Below are positions 16,615-25,844 of a DNA stretch of 64,000 bases, in pieces (the stretch's first letter is position 1; the number at the start of each line of letters is the position of its first letter). Below the pieces are notes generated by a model, which searched no databases, was not told the origin of the DNA, and was given only the letters and a program-made list of their open reading frames with translations. Source of the DNA: Pleurocapsa sp. FMAR1 (GTDB taxonomy: Bacteria > Cyanobacteriota > Cyanobacteriia > Cyanobacteriales > Xenococcaceae). Both the position numbers and the translations under genes were made by a program. The stretch lies in assembly GCF_963665995.1 (NCBI RefSeq), contig NZ_OY762512.1, positions 806,001 through 870,000 on the forward strand, given 5' to 3'.

Positions 16615-17832
16615 ATTACTACCCAACTATTCTCTAAAGCAGCACCGAATCAGAATTTATCCTTAGAAGCGATTGCGAAGCTAGTCGAAGACATCGCGCT
16701 TGAAGCTAAAAAAATAGCAGATTTTGCAGCAATTAATGCAGATCTGCTAGATAAGCAAGGGGTTTTTCCCGTCGAAGAGTTTCAGCAGATTGCAGCAGCA
16801 GGTTTATTGACTGCCCCTTTAAGTCGTCCCTTGGATGGGCTGGGGTTGGGTTTTGAAACGGGTTATACGGAGGAGTTATTGATGCTTCTTCAAGAAATTG
16901 GACGTGGAAATTTAGTTATTGGGCGTATTTATGAAGGTCATGTTAATGCTCTGCAACTGATACAAACCTTTGGCACTTCTGAACAAATCGAGGCTTATGC
17001 TACCGATGCCAAAGAAAATAAGATATTTGGGGTATGGAATGCCGAAGCGGAAGATGGAGTAAAGATTATCCCTTTAAATAATGGCAGGTATCGATTAGAA
17101 GGTAGTAAAACTTTTTGTACGGGCTGCGGTTATGTAAAGCGTCCCTTTGTAAATGGTAAATTACCTGACGGTAGTTGGCAAATGTGCATCGTGCCAATGG
17201 ATGAAGTCGAAACGGTAGTAGATCCTGACTGGTGGCAACCCGCAGGAATGCGGGCTACGGTAAGTTATAAAGTAGACTTTACGGGCGTAGAAGTAGAAGC
17301 AAAATCTTTGATTGGTAAACCTGGAGACTATTTTCGTCAGCCTTGGTTGAGTGGTGGTGTAATTCGCTTTGCTGCGGTACAGCTAGGTGGTGCAGAAGCT
17401 CTATTCAACGCTAGTCGTCGATATTTACAGAAACTCGATCGCTGTGGACATCCTCAACAGCAAGAACGTTTTGGTAAAATGGCGATCGCCATTGAAAGCG
17501 GTAAGCTTTGGCTTCAAGGTGCAGCGCAGCTAGTAGACAACTATGCCCCCGTTTTTGGCGGTTATCCTCAAGATAACCAAGAACAAGCCCTAAAACTAGT
17601 AGCTTATGCCAACATGGTGCGAACGGCGATTGAACAAATTTGCGTAGATACGATTCAACTAAGTCAACGCTCTATCGGTACTTTAGGATTGCTACCACCC
17701 GAACCAATGGAACGTCTAATTAGGGATCTAAGTTTGTATCTGCGTCAACCTGCTTTTGATGCAGCCCTTACTGATGTCGGAAAATATGTTCTTACCGAAA
17801 CAGCATCTGCCAGTCAACTTTGGTCATTTTAG
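16615..17832 (+). CDS. Acyl-CoA dehydrogenase-family protein with an apparent ATT start
   Basis: 405 residues when read from ATT at 16615. The ribosome site AAAGGAG (16601-16607) stands at ideal distance from this ATT, and the first 60 residues (from TTQLFSKAA) form the expected N-terminal helices. The first ordinary start downstream (TTG 16807) would remove them. The rest has acyl-CoA dehydrogenase features: FGVWNAEAEDGV, a flavin-proximal TFCTGCGY, and C-terminal helical bundle. The usual catalytic Glu is not obvious. It heads a run with PIG-L deacetylase, NodS-like methyltransferase and GT2, so it may desaturate or oxidise a carrier-bound acyl group for a glycolipid; this is inference. Confidence 0.82.
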   Translation: MTTQLFSKAAPNQNLSLEAIAKLVEDIALEAKKIADFAAINADLLDKQGVFPVEEFQQIAAAGLLTAPLSRPLDGLGLGFETGYTEELLMLLQEIGRGNLVIGRIYEGHVNALQLIQTFGTSEQIEAYATDAKENKIFGVWNAEAEDGVKIIPLNNGRYRLEGSKTFCTGCGYVKRPFVNGKLPDGSWQMCIVPMDEVETVVDPDWWQPAGMRATVSYKVDFTGVEVEAKSLIGKPGDYFRQPWLSGGVIRFAAVQLGGAEALFNASRRYLQKLDRCGHPQQQERFGKMAIAIESGKLWLQGAAQLVDNYAPVFGGYPQDNQEQALKLVAYANMVRTAIEQICVDTIQLSQRSIGTLGLLPPEPMERLIRDLSLYLRQPAFDAALTDVGKYVLTETASASQLWSF

Positions 17833-17852
17833 TAGCAATAGACAACAGTTTA

Positions 17853-17882
17853 TGTAAGGGCGAATAGCTATTCGTCCCTGCG
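17853..17882. repeat. Palindromic GTAAGGGCGAA-type repeat
   Basis: Near-perfect palindrome AGGGCGAATAG/CTATTCGTCCCT between the acyl-CoA dehydrogenase and PIG-L genes. Same family as 7278-7308. Not followed by a T-run. Confidence 0.65.
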
Positions 17883-17925
17883 TATTGCCTGACTCTATTC
17901 AAACAAAAATTATTGCTTGCTGTAT

Positions 17926-18753
17926 ATGACTGCTACAAGAGATCGCTCTTTTTTTAATACTCCAGAGTCTATACCTCTATTGCTAATAGAGGATCTGGTA
18001 AATAAGAATTCTTCTATATTAATAGTCGCACCTCATCCCGATGATGAAACCTTGGGTTGCGGGGGCGCGATCGCTTTATTACGCCAATTAAATATAGTGG
18101 TAAAAGTATTAGTTGTTAGTGACGGAACAAAATCTCATCCTAATTCTAAAACCTATCCACCTCCAACACTGAAGAAATTACGAGAACAAGAAAGTTTGGC
18201 TGCTTTGGCTGTTTTAGGAGTTGCACCCGAAGCAGTTACTTTTTTAGGTATGCCTGATGGTGCAGTTCCGTCTGTAAATTTGAATAGCAATGAAATAGTA
18301 GAGATAGACAAGGGGATAGGGAGACAGGGGGACAAGGAGACAAAAGAAAGAGGACAGGAATATCAAGATGCAATTTCACTTTGTCATCAGTATTTAAAAA
18401 ACACGACACCTTCAATTGTCTTGCTTCCTTGGCGTAGAGATCCTCACCCAGATCACCGCGCTAGTTGGCAATTGTTTACAGCAGCTATTAAGAATTTAAT
18501 TAACCTTCCGCGTCTGATCGAGTATCCTATTTGGGATTGGGACACTAAACAAAGGCAAGATTTTTCTGAGTCTGTAGATGCTTGGCGATTAGATATTAGT
18601 AGTGTCTTAGAATTAAAACGACAGGCGATCGCTCAATATCGTTCCCAAATTAGCGATTTAATCGACGATGACCCCGAAGGTTTCCGTTTAACACCCGAAA
18701 TGCTATTAAATTTTACTCAGCCTTGGGAAATATATTTAGAAGTTAAATTATGA
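17926..18753 (+). CDS. PIG-L family deacetylase
   Basis: 275 residues from ATG 17926 (TTG at 17917 possible). The zinc-binding motif PHPDDETLGCGG and the distal HPDHRA are present, as in LmbE/PIG-L enzymes that remove acetyl groups from GlcNAc-type sugars. Residues after EIVEIDKGI (18301-18360) are encoded by a purine-rich GACAAGGGG-type repeat and look like an in-frame insert in a surface loop. The stop overlaps the methyltransferase start by 4 bp (ATGA), so the two are coupled. Likely deacetylates a sugar made by the neighbouring glycosyltransferase; substrate unknown. Confidence 0.88.
   Translation: MTATRDRSFFNTPESIPLLLIEDLVNKNSSILIVAPHPDDETLGCGGAIALLRQLNIVVKVLVVSDGTKSHPNSKTYPPPTLKKLREQESLAALAVLGVAPEAVTFLGMPDGAVPSVNLNSNEIVEIDKGIGRQGDKETKERGQEYQDAISLCHQYLKNTTPSIVLLPWRRDPHPDHRASWQLFTAAIKNLINLPRLIEYPIWDWDTKQRQDFSESVDAWRLDISSVLELKRQAIAQYRSQISDLIDDDPEGFRLTPEMLLNFTQPWEIYLEVKL
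18301..18360 (+). repeat. Purine-rich GACAAGGGG/GACAGGGGG repeat within the PIG-L gene
   Basis: Degenerate tandem of GACAAGGGGAT, GGGAGACAGG and GGGACAAGGAGAC, entirely purine-rich on the coding strand. Similar tracts are usually intergenic in cyanobacteria. Here it keeps the frame and encodes about 20 charged residues. Confidence 0.65.
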
Positions 18754-19331
18754 ATAAGCCTAAAAATTCTTTACCGCCGAGTTATTTTGAAGATATGTAT
18801 CGAGAAAATCCCGATCCTTGGGATTTTGAAACTAGTGATTATGAAGCTCAAAAATATCAGACGACTATAGCAACCTTACCCCAGTCTCGTTACGCTAACG
18901 CTTTAGAAATAGGTGGTTCGATTGGAGTGCTAACGGCTTTGTTGGCTCAACGCTGCGACTCTTTGCTTTCGATTGATGTTTCGGAAATAGCTCAAAAAAA
19001 GGCGATCGCTCGTTGTCAAGATTTACCCCAGGTACGCTTTAAAATTGCTCAAGTGCCACAAGACTATCCTGATGAAATGTTCGATCTAACGTTGGTATCA
19101 GAAGTTGGCTATTACCTGAGTTGGGACGATCTCAAAAAAACTCAGCAATTGATTCTCAAGCATCTCCAGATAGGAGGACATCTTCTGCTGGTTCACTGGA
19201 CGCTATTTGCCAAAGATTATCCCCTTACAGGCGATGAAGTTCACGATTCTTTTCTACAACTTACTGGTTTAAAACATTTAAACAGACTGCGGGAGGAGCG
19301 ATATCGGCTCGATTTGTTCGAGCGAGTTTAG
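18750..19331 (+). CDS. NodS-like SAM-dependent methyltransferase
   Basis: 193 residues. The N-terminal YFEDMYRENPDPWDFETSDYE is typical of the NodS family, followed by SAM motif I (ALEIGGSIGVLTALLA), an acidic motif II (LLSIDVSE) and motif IV (FDLTLVSEVGYYLS). NodS N-methylates the deacetylated amine of rhizobial Nod-factor precursors; by analogy this enzyme could methylate the amine exposed by the adjacent PIG-L deacetylase. Start overlaps that gene; the end overlaps the convergent GT2 gene by 54 bp. Confidence 0.85.
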   Translation: MNKPKNSLPPSYFEDMYRENPDPWDFETSDYEAQKYQTTIATLPQSRYANALEIGGSIGVLTALLAQRCDSLLSIDVSEIAQKKAIARCQDLPQVRFKIAQVPQDYPDEMFDLTLVSEVGYYLSWDDLKKTQQLILKHLQIGGHLLLVHWTLFAKDYPLTGDEVHDSFLQLTGLKHLNRLREERYRLDLFERV

Positions 19332-20603
19332 ACTTGAATAATAATTAGTTTGTTTTCTTAAATGATGGCGATCAATGTAAGTTTGGTTAATTAAAGCCTG
19401 TAAATCCACAATTGCCTGTTGAATCGTGACTTTTTGTGCGTATTTACTGTATAAATCGGCATTTTGTTCTTGATATTGTCCAATCTGCTCGACAACCAAT
19501 CCAAAACTAGGCGATAAGCCTATCGACATGGCTTGGCTACGCCAGATAATTTCTGTTAGTAAGTCTTTATTTATGCCCAGCTTTTGAGCCACAATTGCCA
19601 TTTTAACTGCCGAAGTTTTACCCGTTAAAGTTGTGTGCCACAAATAACGTAGCTGACGACGTAGACGAAAACGGGCTTCGGTGGTCAAAGCCGACTCGAC
19701 CCACAAACACTGTTGCTGTTGACCTATAGTCTTTAACTGAGACAATCGATCTGCTAGCCCAGCTTTTGCTCTTCCTAAATCTCTAGCACTAGTAACTACC
19801 CGCACTGTTGGACTGTGGCGAAAACAAGCATCTACACGCATCAAAGCATTGTAAAGAGCCAAATCTTCAGAGGAAGGTAAGGGGGGTAAACCGCCAACTT
19901 TAGCGTACATTCGCGCAGTTATGGCAAAACTTGCGCCGTAATGATGATGATGTCGGGGAAGCGGATCGAAATAGGGATCGAGAAAAGCTTCTAGCTGTGA
20001 GGTTAAATAGCCATAACGCAGGTAGCGTAAAAAATATAGTCTGGTAGTCTTGTCTAGTTTACTTCTTTCTCTACTGTTGGTAATAATGCGACCGCCAACA
20101 GCATCAGCCCCAGCCTTAATTTCCGCTAAAGTTGCAGCAATCCATGTAGAAGAAACTCGCGTATCTCCATCGGTAGAGGCAATTACGCCAAAGTCGCGCT
20201 CAATCGATTTTAATCGTCTGTATGCCTCATCCATCAAGAGCTTTCGCACCCAGCCAATGTGAGCGCGATCGCTTTCTATAGTCATTTCTACAATATGAAG
20301 TATCAAACTTGGGTAAGTTCGCGCAAAACGCCTAGCTACTTCTGCGGAATTATCAGTGCAGTTATTAGCCAAAACGATAATTTCGTAGCGGTTTTTGTCT
20401 AAAGGCTTACCTGTTAAATCTACTTGATTTGTCAAAGCCAAAAGCGTAGCTTCAATATTGTCCGCTTCATCCCGCACGGGAACGATTACGCAAACTTCAC
20501 AGCTAATTAAAGGCGATCGACTGATTAATGGTTGTAAATCGGCATCATAGTCTGTTTGTCCTGCTATAGGCTGAAGCAGATTTACAGCAGCAATTTGTAG
20601 CAT
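19278..20603 (-). CDS. Family 2 glycosyltransferase
   Basis: 441 residues. GT-A fold: VIVPVRDEADNIEATLLAL, NNCTDNSAEVA, and the metal-binding TDGDTRV. The acceptor-side motif SSEDLALYNAL is like the ED motif of processive or ceramide/polyprenol-linked GT2 enzymes. Helical C-terminal third without clear membrane spans. It faces the methyltransferase gene and overlaps its end, a convergent layout kept with the acyl-CoA dehydrogenase, PIG-L and NodS genes; I infer one pathway. The sugar and acceptor are unknown. Confidence 0.87.
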   Translation of the reverse strand: MLQIAAVNLLQPIAGQTDYDADLQPLISRSPLISCEVCVIVPVRDEADNIEATLLALTNQVDLTGKPLDKNRYEIIVLANNCTDNSAEVARRFARTYPSLILHIVEMTIESDRAHIGWVRKLLMDEAYRRLKSIERDFGVIASTDGDTRVSSTWIAATLAEIKAGADAVGGRIITNSRERSKLDKTTRLYFLRYLRYGYLTSQLEAFLDPYFDPLPRHHHHYGASFAITARMYAKVGGLPPLPSSEDLALYNALMRVDACFRHSPTVRVVTSARDLGRAKAGLADRLSQLKTIGQQQQCLWVESALTTEARFRLRRQLRYLWHTTLTGKTSAVKMAIVAQKLGINKDLLTEIIWRSQAMSIGLSPSFGLVVEQIGQYQEQNADLYSKYAQKVTIQQAIVDLQALINQTYIDRHHLRKQTNYYSSLNSLEQIEPISLLPQSV

Positions 20604-21171
20604 TAATTTTTTTTATTATGTAGTGAGGTAGTTACATTTTTGCTTACTTATATCTTGCTTTGCTTCTTCACAAAGATAGACTTATATCATTAATCAGAAC
20701 TTTAATTTATCTCTAAAAAAGTAGATGTTTTTGGCGATCTTTTTAATTTTTAATGTTGATAGCAAACAAGTATTAATATCTCTCTAATGGCTGAATACTT
20801 TTTAGCTAGGATGTAGATAGTTTTATTGGTATTAACTACCACACAGTAATTATAGTTAATAAGTATGTAAATGTAGTATGTGTTTACATCTAGTCAATTG
20901 TTTTTTTCGCATCTTAAAAGCGGATTATAAAATTTTAACTCACGCGATCGCTATTTATCTTTAGCCAAACTTATAGCATTAAACAGCTATTAAAATCTTA
21001 ATTTTTTATTATAAAATGCTTCATCTTGCTGGCTATAAAAATTGTTTTCCTGACTTGTATAAAAACAATTTGCTATCTTTAGAATTAAGGTAGAATAGCT
21101 TTTTCTGTATTAAATAAAAGCTCGAATTTTATTACCAAAAAATAGTCATTGCAACCTTAAAACACTTACTC
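20604..21171. other. Long intergenic region
   Basis: 568 bp, strongly AT-rich, between the divergent GT2 and DUF2243 genes. The only structure seen is an inverted repeat ATGTAAA (20865-20871) and TTTACAT (20883-20889), a possible operator. No coding frame is convincing. Confidence 0.45.
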
Positions 21172-21663
21172 ATGTCAACAACTAATACTATTAACAACAA
21201 TCGCCCTTTAATTATTGCTGGAATCCTACTCGGTTTAGGACAAGCTGGTTTTTTTGACGGGATCTTTTTTCACCAACTGCTACAGTGGCATCATATGTTT
21301 ACCAATATTGAAAGTGGCAATACTGTTGCAGGTTTAGAATTAAATACTTTAGGCGATGGTTTATTTCATGTTTTTGACTGGATAATGACCCTGGCTGGCA
21401 TAATAACCCTATGGCTAGCAGTTAAGCGCAATGACGTATTACTATCTACATCGGTTTTAATTGGTGCTTTTTGTATCGGTGCGGGTATGTTTAATGTAGT
21501 CGAAGGTATCCTCAGCCATCATATTTTTCAGATTCACCATGTCAAGCCAGGAGCGCATCAGCTTGCTTGGGATTTAAGCTTTATCGGTGCGGGTATTCTA
21601 TCCATAGCAGTTGGCTGGTTTATTTTGAATCGCAATAAGCCATCTAATATAGTAAGTGATTGA
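21172..21663 (+). CDS. DUF2243 membrane protein
   Basis: 163 residues with four hydrophobic segments (~13-32, ~68-86, ~92-112, ~132-154). Histidines flank the helices (HQLLQWHHM, HHIFQIHHVKPGAHQ), a feature of DUF2243, suggesting metal or haem contact. Function unknown. Monocistronic by context. Confidence 0.8.
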   Translation: MSTTNTINNNRPLIIAGILLGLGQAGFFDGIFFHQLLQWHHMFTNIESGNTVAGLELNTLGDGLFHVFDWIMTLAGIITLWLAVKRNDVLLSTSVLIGAFCIGAGMFNVVEGILSHHIFQIHHVKPGAHQLAWDLSFIGAGILSIAVGWFILNRNKPSNIVSD

Positions 21664-21734
21664 AATTTATAACAACATTAAGCTGACAGCTATAGTAATT
21701 CCAATTAATTTCCGCAGGTTTATTTGTAGTGAAA

Positions 21735-21771
21735 GGCAGAGGGCAGAGGGCAGAGGGCAGAAGGCAGAAGG
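21735..21771. repeat. Tandem heptamer (GGCAGAG)n
   Basis: Five 7-bp units GGCAGAG or GGCAGAA in a 368-bp intergenic gap. Simple-sequence array of no known function; a similar heptamer is at 52577-52618. Confidence 0.8.
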
Positions 21772-21861
21772 TTTACGCTTAACTGCTACAGCTTTCATTA
21801 TCCATCTGGTGTCTATTTGAAATAACTATATCTAAAAAATAAATTAGATAATTATCTCGTG

Positions 21862-21925
21862 CAAAGCGGTGAGACCCCGCGTCGGCGAAAGACGCAAGAC
21901 AAAGGGCTTGCCCGCATGTACGCTC
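21862..21925. repeat. GC-rich interspersed repeat fragments
   Basis: Contains GACCCCGCGTCG, also in the riboswitch insert near 39502, and ACAAAGGGCTTGCCCGCAT, also near 31107-31125. It contrasts sharply with AT-rich surroundings. Marks a mobile repeat family. Confidence 0.65.
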
Positions 21926-22031
21926 ACAAAGACAGAGGCAGAGAGATTAATAAATATAAATGTCCTGACCTATAAATTCGATTGCTGTACCTAAAGATTT
22001 AGCTTTCTAACGGTAGGTCTTTTGATGTTGC

Positions 22032-22301
22032 CTAAGATTTATTTGAGCCTATTTTAAACCAGTTAAATCGATTTTTTGGTTGATAAACAGTATTGCTTCT
22101 TTGCAAACGCCGTAAATAAAACTGAGTTGGTAATTGAACCACGTAAGTCATAAAACTGACAACATTAATTAGAGTTTGTCGCTTACTTTGATATTTCAGA
22201 AACAAAGGTAAAATATCTTGTTCTTGAAAGCCAAACTCATTTTTAATCGAAGCATGAAGCAAAGTTTCTTTGAAAATAATAGAGCGATCGCTTTTGAGCA
22301 T
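22032..22301 (-). CDS. Hypothetical small protein
   Basis: 89 residues, basic, with a central hydrophobic stretch (LINVVSFMTYVVQL). No family recognised and no clear ribosome site. The frame is bounded by repeats on its downstream side. It may be real or chance. Confidence 0.35.
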   Translation of the reverse strand: MLKSDRSIIFKETLLHASIKNEFGFQEQDILPLFLKYQSKRQTLINVVSFMTYVVQLPTQFYLRRLQRSNTVYQPKNRFNWFKIGSNKS

Positions 22302-22425
22302 GATAAATTCTCTAGTGTTGTCTGACTAATGATTACTAAGGCGATCGATTAGCCAGACAATTTTATTTAATAAAGCGCGTTGCACGGTTAACATAAATGC
22401 TATTAACTATGCAATGTCCAGATGA

Positions 22426-22749
22426 TTAACTAGCTGCTGCTTGAGAATCAGTTTCGACATCAACATTGTCGGCTGATGGCTCACCTGAACCGTGGGTGTC
22501 CAGTTGTTCTTTGGCAGAAACATCCGAGGTACCGCCTTCTTTTGATTGTGATTTAGAGTTGCCAGAATCATCGGGTACAGTATTAACGTTTTCTGGTGAC
22601 TTACCTGTCTCATTGGTGTTCAATACATCTTTGACATCAACCTGAGAACTACCACCTGTAGTACTAGTTTCACCACCACTACTAGATTCGCGAGAACCTG
22701 GTTGTGCTTTGGAACTGATGTCATCTTGCTGAGTGTTATTAGAAGTCAT
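22426..22749 (-). CDS. Disordered Ser/Gly/Asp-rich small protein
   Basis: 107 residues from the ATG at 22749 (MTSNNTQQDDISSK). An upstream ATG would add 39 lysine-rich residues of different character and is less likely. Composition is Ser, Gly, Thr, Asp and Glu with loosely repeated segments (DVKDVLNTNETGKSPENVNT and DVSAKEQLDTHGSGEPSADN). This indicates internal duplication. No fold or family recognised. Such hydrophilic proteins are often stress-induced. Confidence 0.6.
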   Translation of the reverse strand: MTSNNTQQDDISSKAQPGSRESSSGGETSTTGGSSQVDVKDVLNTNETGKSPENVNTVPDDSGNSKSQSKEGGTSDVSAKEQLDTHGSGEPSADNVDVETDSQAAAS

Positions 22750-23151
22750 GATTAGTTTAATATTCTTGTTGTTTGATTTTTGAACGTTGCTGAATTGTAA
22801 TGCTATGAAGCATTCTTTCTTAGTCTTTAAAGTTTTATAAAACAGTATTTCAAAAGGCTGCTCCAAACATAACTATTCATTTTAGGGATCTCTTATTAAG
22901 AGAGACTTAAACGAATAAACTATTTAAGAAATGCCACTTATATAGCGCGTCAAATTATTAAATAGTTATCAGGCTTATAAATAAAATTTATCAGCCAACA
23001 ATGTTGATTTAATCTTTCTTTGGTCTGATAAAAAATCAAAGTAAAAGTCTATACTTTGGCTAGTTGCTGTTATGGATTTTATATATTGTCAAAATATATT
23101 CTGTAAATAAAAGATGCGATCGCAAAAACTTACCACAATGGCGATCGCGGT
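22750..23151. other. Intergenic region
   Basis: About 400 bp, AT-rich, between two leftward genes. HIP1 sites lie near the right end. No further structure recognised. Confidence 0.35.
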
Positions 23152-23652
23152 TTAGGCATTAATTATGGACTCTATTAAACTGTGAGGGGCAGAAGAAACT
23201 ATCGTCGAAGGGTAAATACAATTACCCCAAAGCGGATGAACGATTAAAGAGCAATTTTTATAGCTAATTACGGGATAATTTAGTAGTGCTTTGACTACCG
23301 CATTGTCATCTAGCTTTAATGCCCCTGGACGAGTCAACAGAGGATAACCAGTACGAGGATCGAAAAGATCGCTTTTGTATCCTCGATCCTGTAAAGCAAA
23401 AATTAAATTGCAGCCAAAACGAATAAACTCCTGTCTTAAAATATCTTTTTCCTGAGCAACTTCTGGGCTAGATTCTTGGAGAGAAATAGACGATCGCTGT
23501 AAAAATAGAATTAAGTTGGCTGGGGAGAGATCCCAATCAGGTAAAAGCTGCTGATGATGAGCGATTATAAACTGATGAGGAACACAAATGTAAACCTGTA
23601 CTTCTTTACCTGCTTGTTTTTGCCAAGTTTTAAGGTTGATTGGCGATCGCAT
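23152..23652 (-). CDS. MMADHC-like (methylmalonic aciduria and homocystinuria type D) protein
   Basis: 166 residues resembling the small cyanobacterial proteins named after human MMADHC, which traffics cobalamin. Recognisable parts are [53 protein letters not shown] and [11 protein letters not shown]. The bacterial role is not established; a nitroreductase-like fold is known for the human C-terminal domain. It diverges from thiOG, sharing a ~77-bp promoter region. Confidence 0.75.
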   Translation of the reverse strand: MRSPINLKTWQKQAGKEVQVYICVPHQFIIAHHQQLLPDWDLSPANLILFLQRSSISLQESSPEVAQEKDILRQEFIRFGCNLIFALQDRGYKSDLFDPRTGYPLLTRPGALKLDDNAVVKALLNYPVISYKNCSLIVHPLWGNCIYPSTIVSSAPHSLIESIINA

Positions 23653-23729
23653 ACTTTTTTTTAGGGATATATTCCATACTAAAGTTAAGGGGGTTTCGCG
23701 GTAAAGTTATAGGGATGGGGGTTAAGGAG

Positions 23730-25718
23730 ATGAAAACAACCAAAAATATTCTGATTATTGGCGGCGGCATAATAAGTCTATCGATCGCTATTGAGTTAAA
23801 ACGTCAGGGAGCCAAAGTTACTGTAGTTAGCAAAGATTTTATGCAGGCAGCTTCTCATGCAGCAGCAGGAATGTTAGCACCAATGGCAGAAAAACTAACT
23901 TCTGCTGCCATGTTTGACTTATGCTCTAGATCCCGTTGGCTATATCCTGAGTGGACGCAAAAGTTGGAAGAGTTAACAGGAGTAGACACTGGCTATCTAT
24001 CCTGTGGTATTCTTGCCCCTGTTTACGCTCAACCAGAATCAATCGCCGAAGACAACAGCGCAGTTTGGTTAGATAAACAGGCAATTCACCTCTATCAACC
24101 AGGATTGAGCGATCGCGTGATGGGCGGTTGGTGGTATCCTGAAGACGGTCAGGTAGATAATCGCTGTTTAATGCGATCGCTGTTGCAGGCTGCTCAAACT
24201 TTAGGAGTAGAGATTAAAGAAGGAGTTGCAGTCAAAGCAATACAGCAAAAGCAGGGCAGGGTAAACGGGGTTTTAACCGATATAGGACAGCTAGAAGCAG
24301 AGGAATACGTTCTGGCTGCGGGTTCATGGTCTAGTCAACTATTACCATTGCCAGTGCGTCCAGTTAAAGGACAAATGTTGTCTCTGAGGATGCCTCAAAA
24401 GCCACATCAGCCTTTTCCTCTCCAGCGAGTCTTATACGGGGAGGATATTTACCTTGTACCGAGACAAGACGGTAGACTGGTTATCGGTGCAACGGTAGAA
24501 GAAGTAGAATGGACTCCTTTTAATACTCCTTCTGGTATACAAAGTTTGTTAGATCGAGCTACTGAACTATATCCTGCGATCGCCGATTGGCAGATTGAAG
24601 AATTTTGGTGGGGTTTTCGTCCTGGTACTCCTGATGAATTGCCCATTTTGGGTCGTAGTGCCTGTGATAATCTATATTTGGCAACAGGACATTATCGCAA
24701 TGGTATTTTGCTTGCTCCCGTCACCGCTTCTCTGCTTAGCGATTTAATTCTCGAACAAAAATCTGACCCTCTCTTGGCAGAATTTAGCTATCAACGTTTT
24801 TACAATTCAACCAGCATGACTTCTTTTAGCAACTTAAGCAATAGTCCTCAAAAATCTTTTCAGATAGCATCACCTCAAGCTCCCTTGCCTCCTGCTTCTG
24901 CTTTACCCAATCAAACAATTGTTGAAGATCTAAACCAGCTAACTATCGCTGGACGAACCTTCAATTCTCGTTTAATGACTGGTACAGGCAAATATTCTAG
25001 CATCGAAGCGATGCAGCAAAGCGTAGCTGCTAGCGGTTGTCAAATAGTTACCGTAGCGGTGAGAAGAGTCCAAACCAAAGCTCCAGGACATGAAGGTTTA
25101 GCTGAAGCTTTAGACTGGGATAAAATCTGGATGCTACCTAATACCGCAGGCTGTAAAACTGCGGAAGAAGCCGTGCGAGTTGCTCGGCTTGGTAGAGAGA
25201 TGGCGAAATTACTAGGACAAGAAGACAATAATTTTATTAAGTTAGAGGTCATTCCCGATGCTAAATACCTGTTACCCGATCCTATCGGTACTCTAGAAGC
25301 AGCAGAACAGTTAGTTAAAGAAGGCTTTGCTGTTTTACCCTATATCAATGCCGATCCGCTTTTAGCCAAACGTTTAGAAGAAGTTGGCTGTGCCACAGTT
25401 ATGCCTCTAGGTTCACCAATTGGTTCAGGACAAGGAATTAATAACGCAGCTAATATCGCTATTATCATCGAAGAAGCCAGTGTTCCAGTGGTGGTCGATG
25501 CGGGTATAGGCACACCTAGCGAAGCTGCCCTAGCAATGGAAATGGGTGCAGATGCTTTGCTAGTTAATAGTGCGATCGCCCTAGCACAAAACCCCGCAGC
25601 CATGGGACGAGCAATGGGTTTGGCAGCAGAAGCAGGAAGGCTAGCTTATCTATCAGGTAGAATTCCTGTCAAGCAATATGCTACTGCTAGTTCTCCTTTG
25701 ACTGGCACAATTAGCTAG
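23730..25718 (+). CDS. thiO/thiG: Bifunctional glycine oxidase / thiazole synthase (ThiO-ThiG)
   Basis: 662 residues from the ATG at 23730; ATG 23715 is an alternative. The N-terminal ~370 residues are a FAD amine oxidase ([40 protein letters not shown]) that turns glycine into dehydroglycine. After a linker near residue 390, ThiG ([71 protein letters not shown], split across loops) makes the thiazole carboxylate phosphate of thiamine. ThiO-ThiG fusion is typical of cyanobacteria. Lysine in IKLEV forms the Schiff base. Confidence 0.93.
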   Translation: MKTTKNILIIGGGIISLSIAIELKRQGAKVTVVSKDFMQAASHAAAGMLAPMAEKLTSAAMFDLCSRSRWLYPEWTQKLEELTGVDTGYLSCGILAPVYAQPESIAEDNSAVWLDKQAIHLYQPGLSDRVMGGWWYPEDGQVDNRCLMRSLLQAAQTLGVEIKEGVAVKAIQQKQGRVNGVLTDIGQLEAEEYVLAAGSWSSQLLPLPVRPVKGQMLSLRMPQKPHQPFPLQRVLYGEDIYLVPRQDGRLVIGATVEEVEWTPFNTPSGIQSLLDRATELYPAIADWQIEEFWWGFRPGTPDELPILGRSACDNLYLATGHYRNGILLAPVTASLLSDLILEQKSDPLLAEFSYQRFYNSTSMTSFSNLSNSPQKSFQIASPQAPLPPASALPNQTIVEDLNQLTIAGRTFNSRLMTGTGKYSSIEAMQQSVAASGCQIVTVAVRRVQTKAPGHEGLAEALDWDKIWMLPNTAGCKTAEEAVRVARLGREMAKLLGQEDNNFIKLEVIPDAKYLLPDPIGTLEAAEQLVKEGFAVLPYINADPLLAKRLEEVGCATVMPLGSPIGSGQGINNAANIAIIIEEASVPVVVDAGIGTPSEAALAMEMGADALLVNSAIALAQNPAAMGRAMGLAAEAGRLAYLSGRIPVKQYATASSPLTGTIS

Positions 25719-25844
25719 TTATAAAAAACAACTTAATTTTTAAGAATACTGACACTAATTTGACACGAAGCCGACATGAGTGCTGCTTATATTGTGATCG
25801 TTAAATCAAAGAAAACAATTTTTACCTAAATAGGAGAAAGATTG

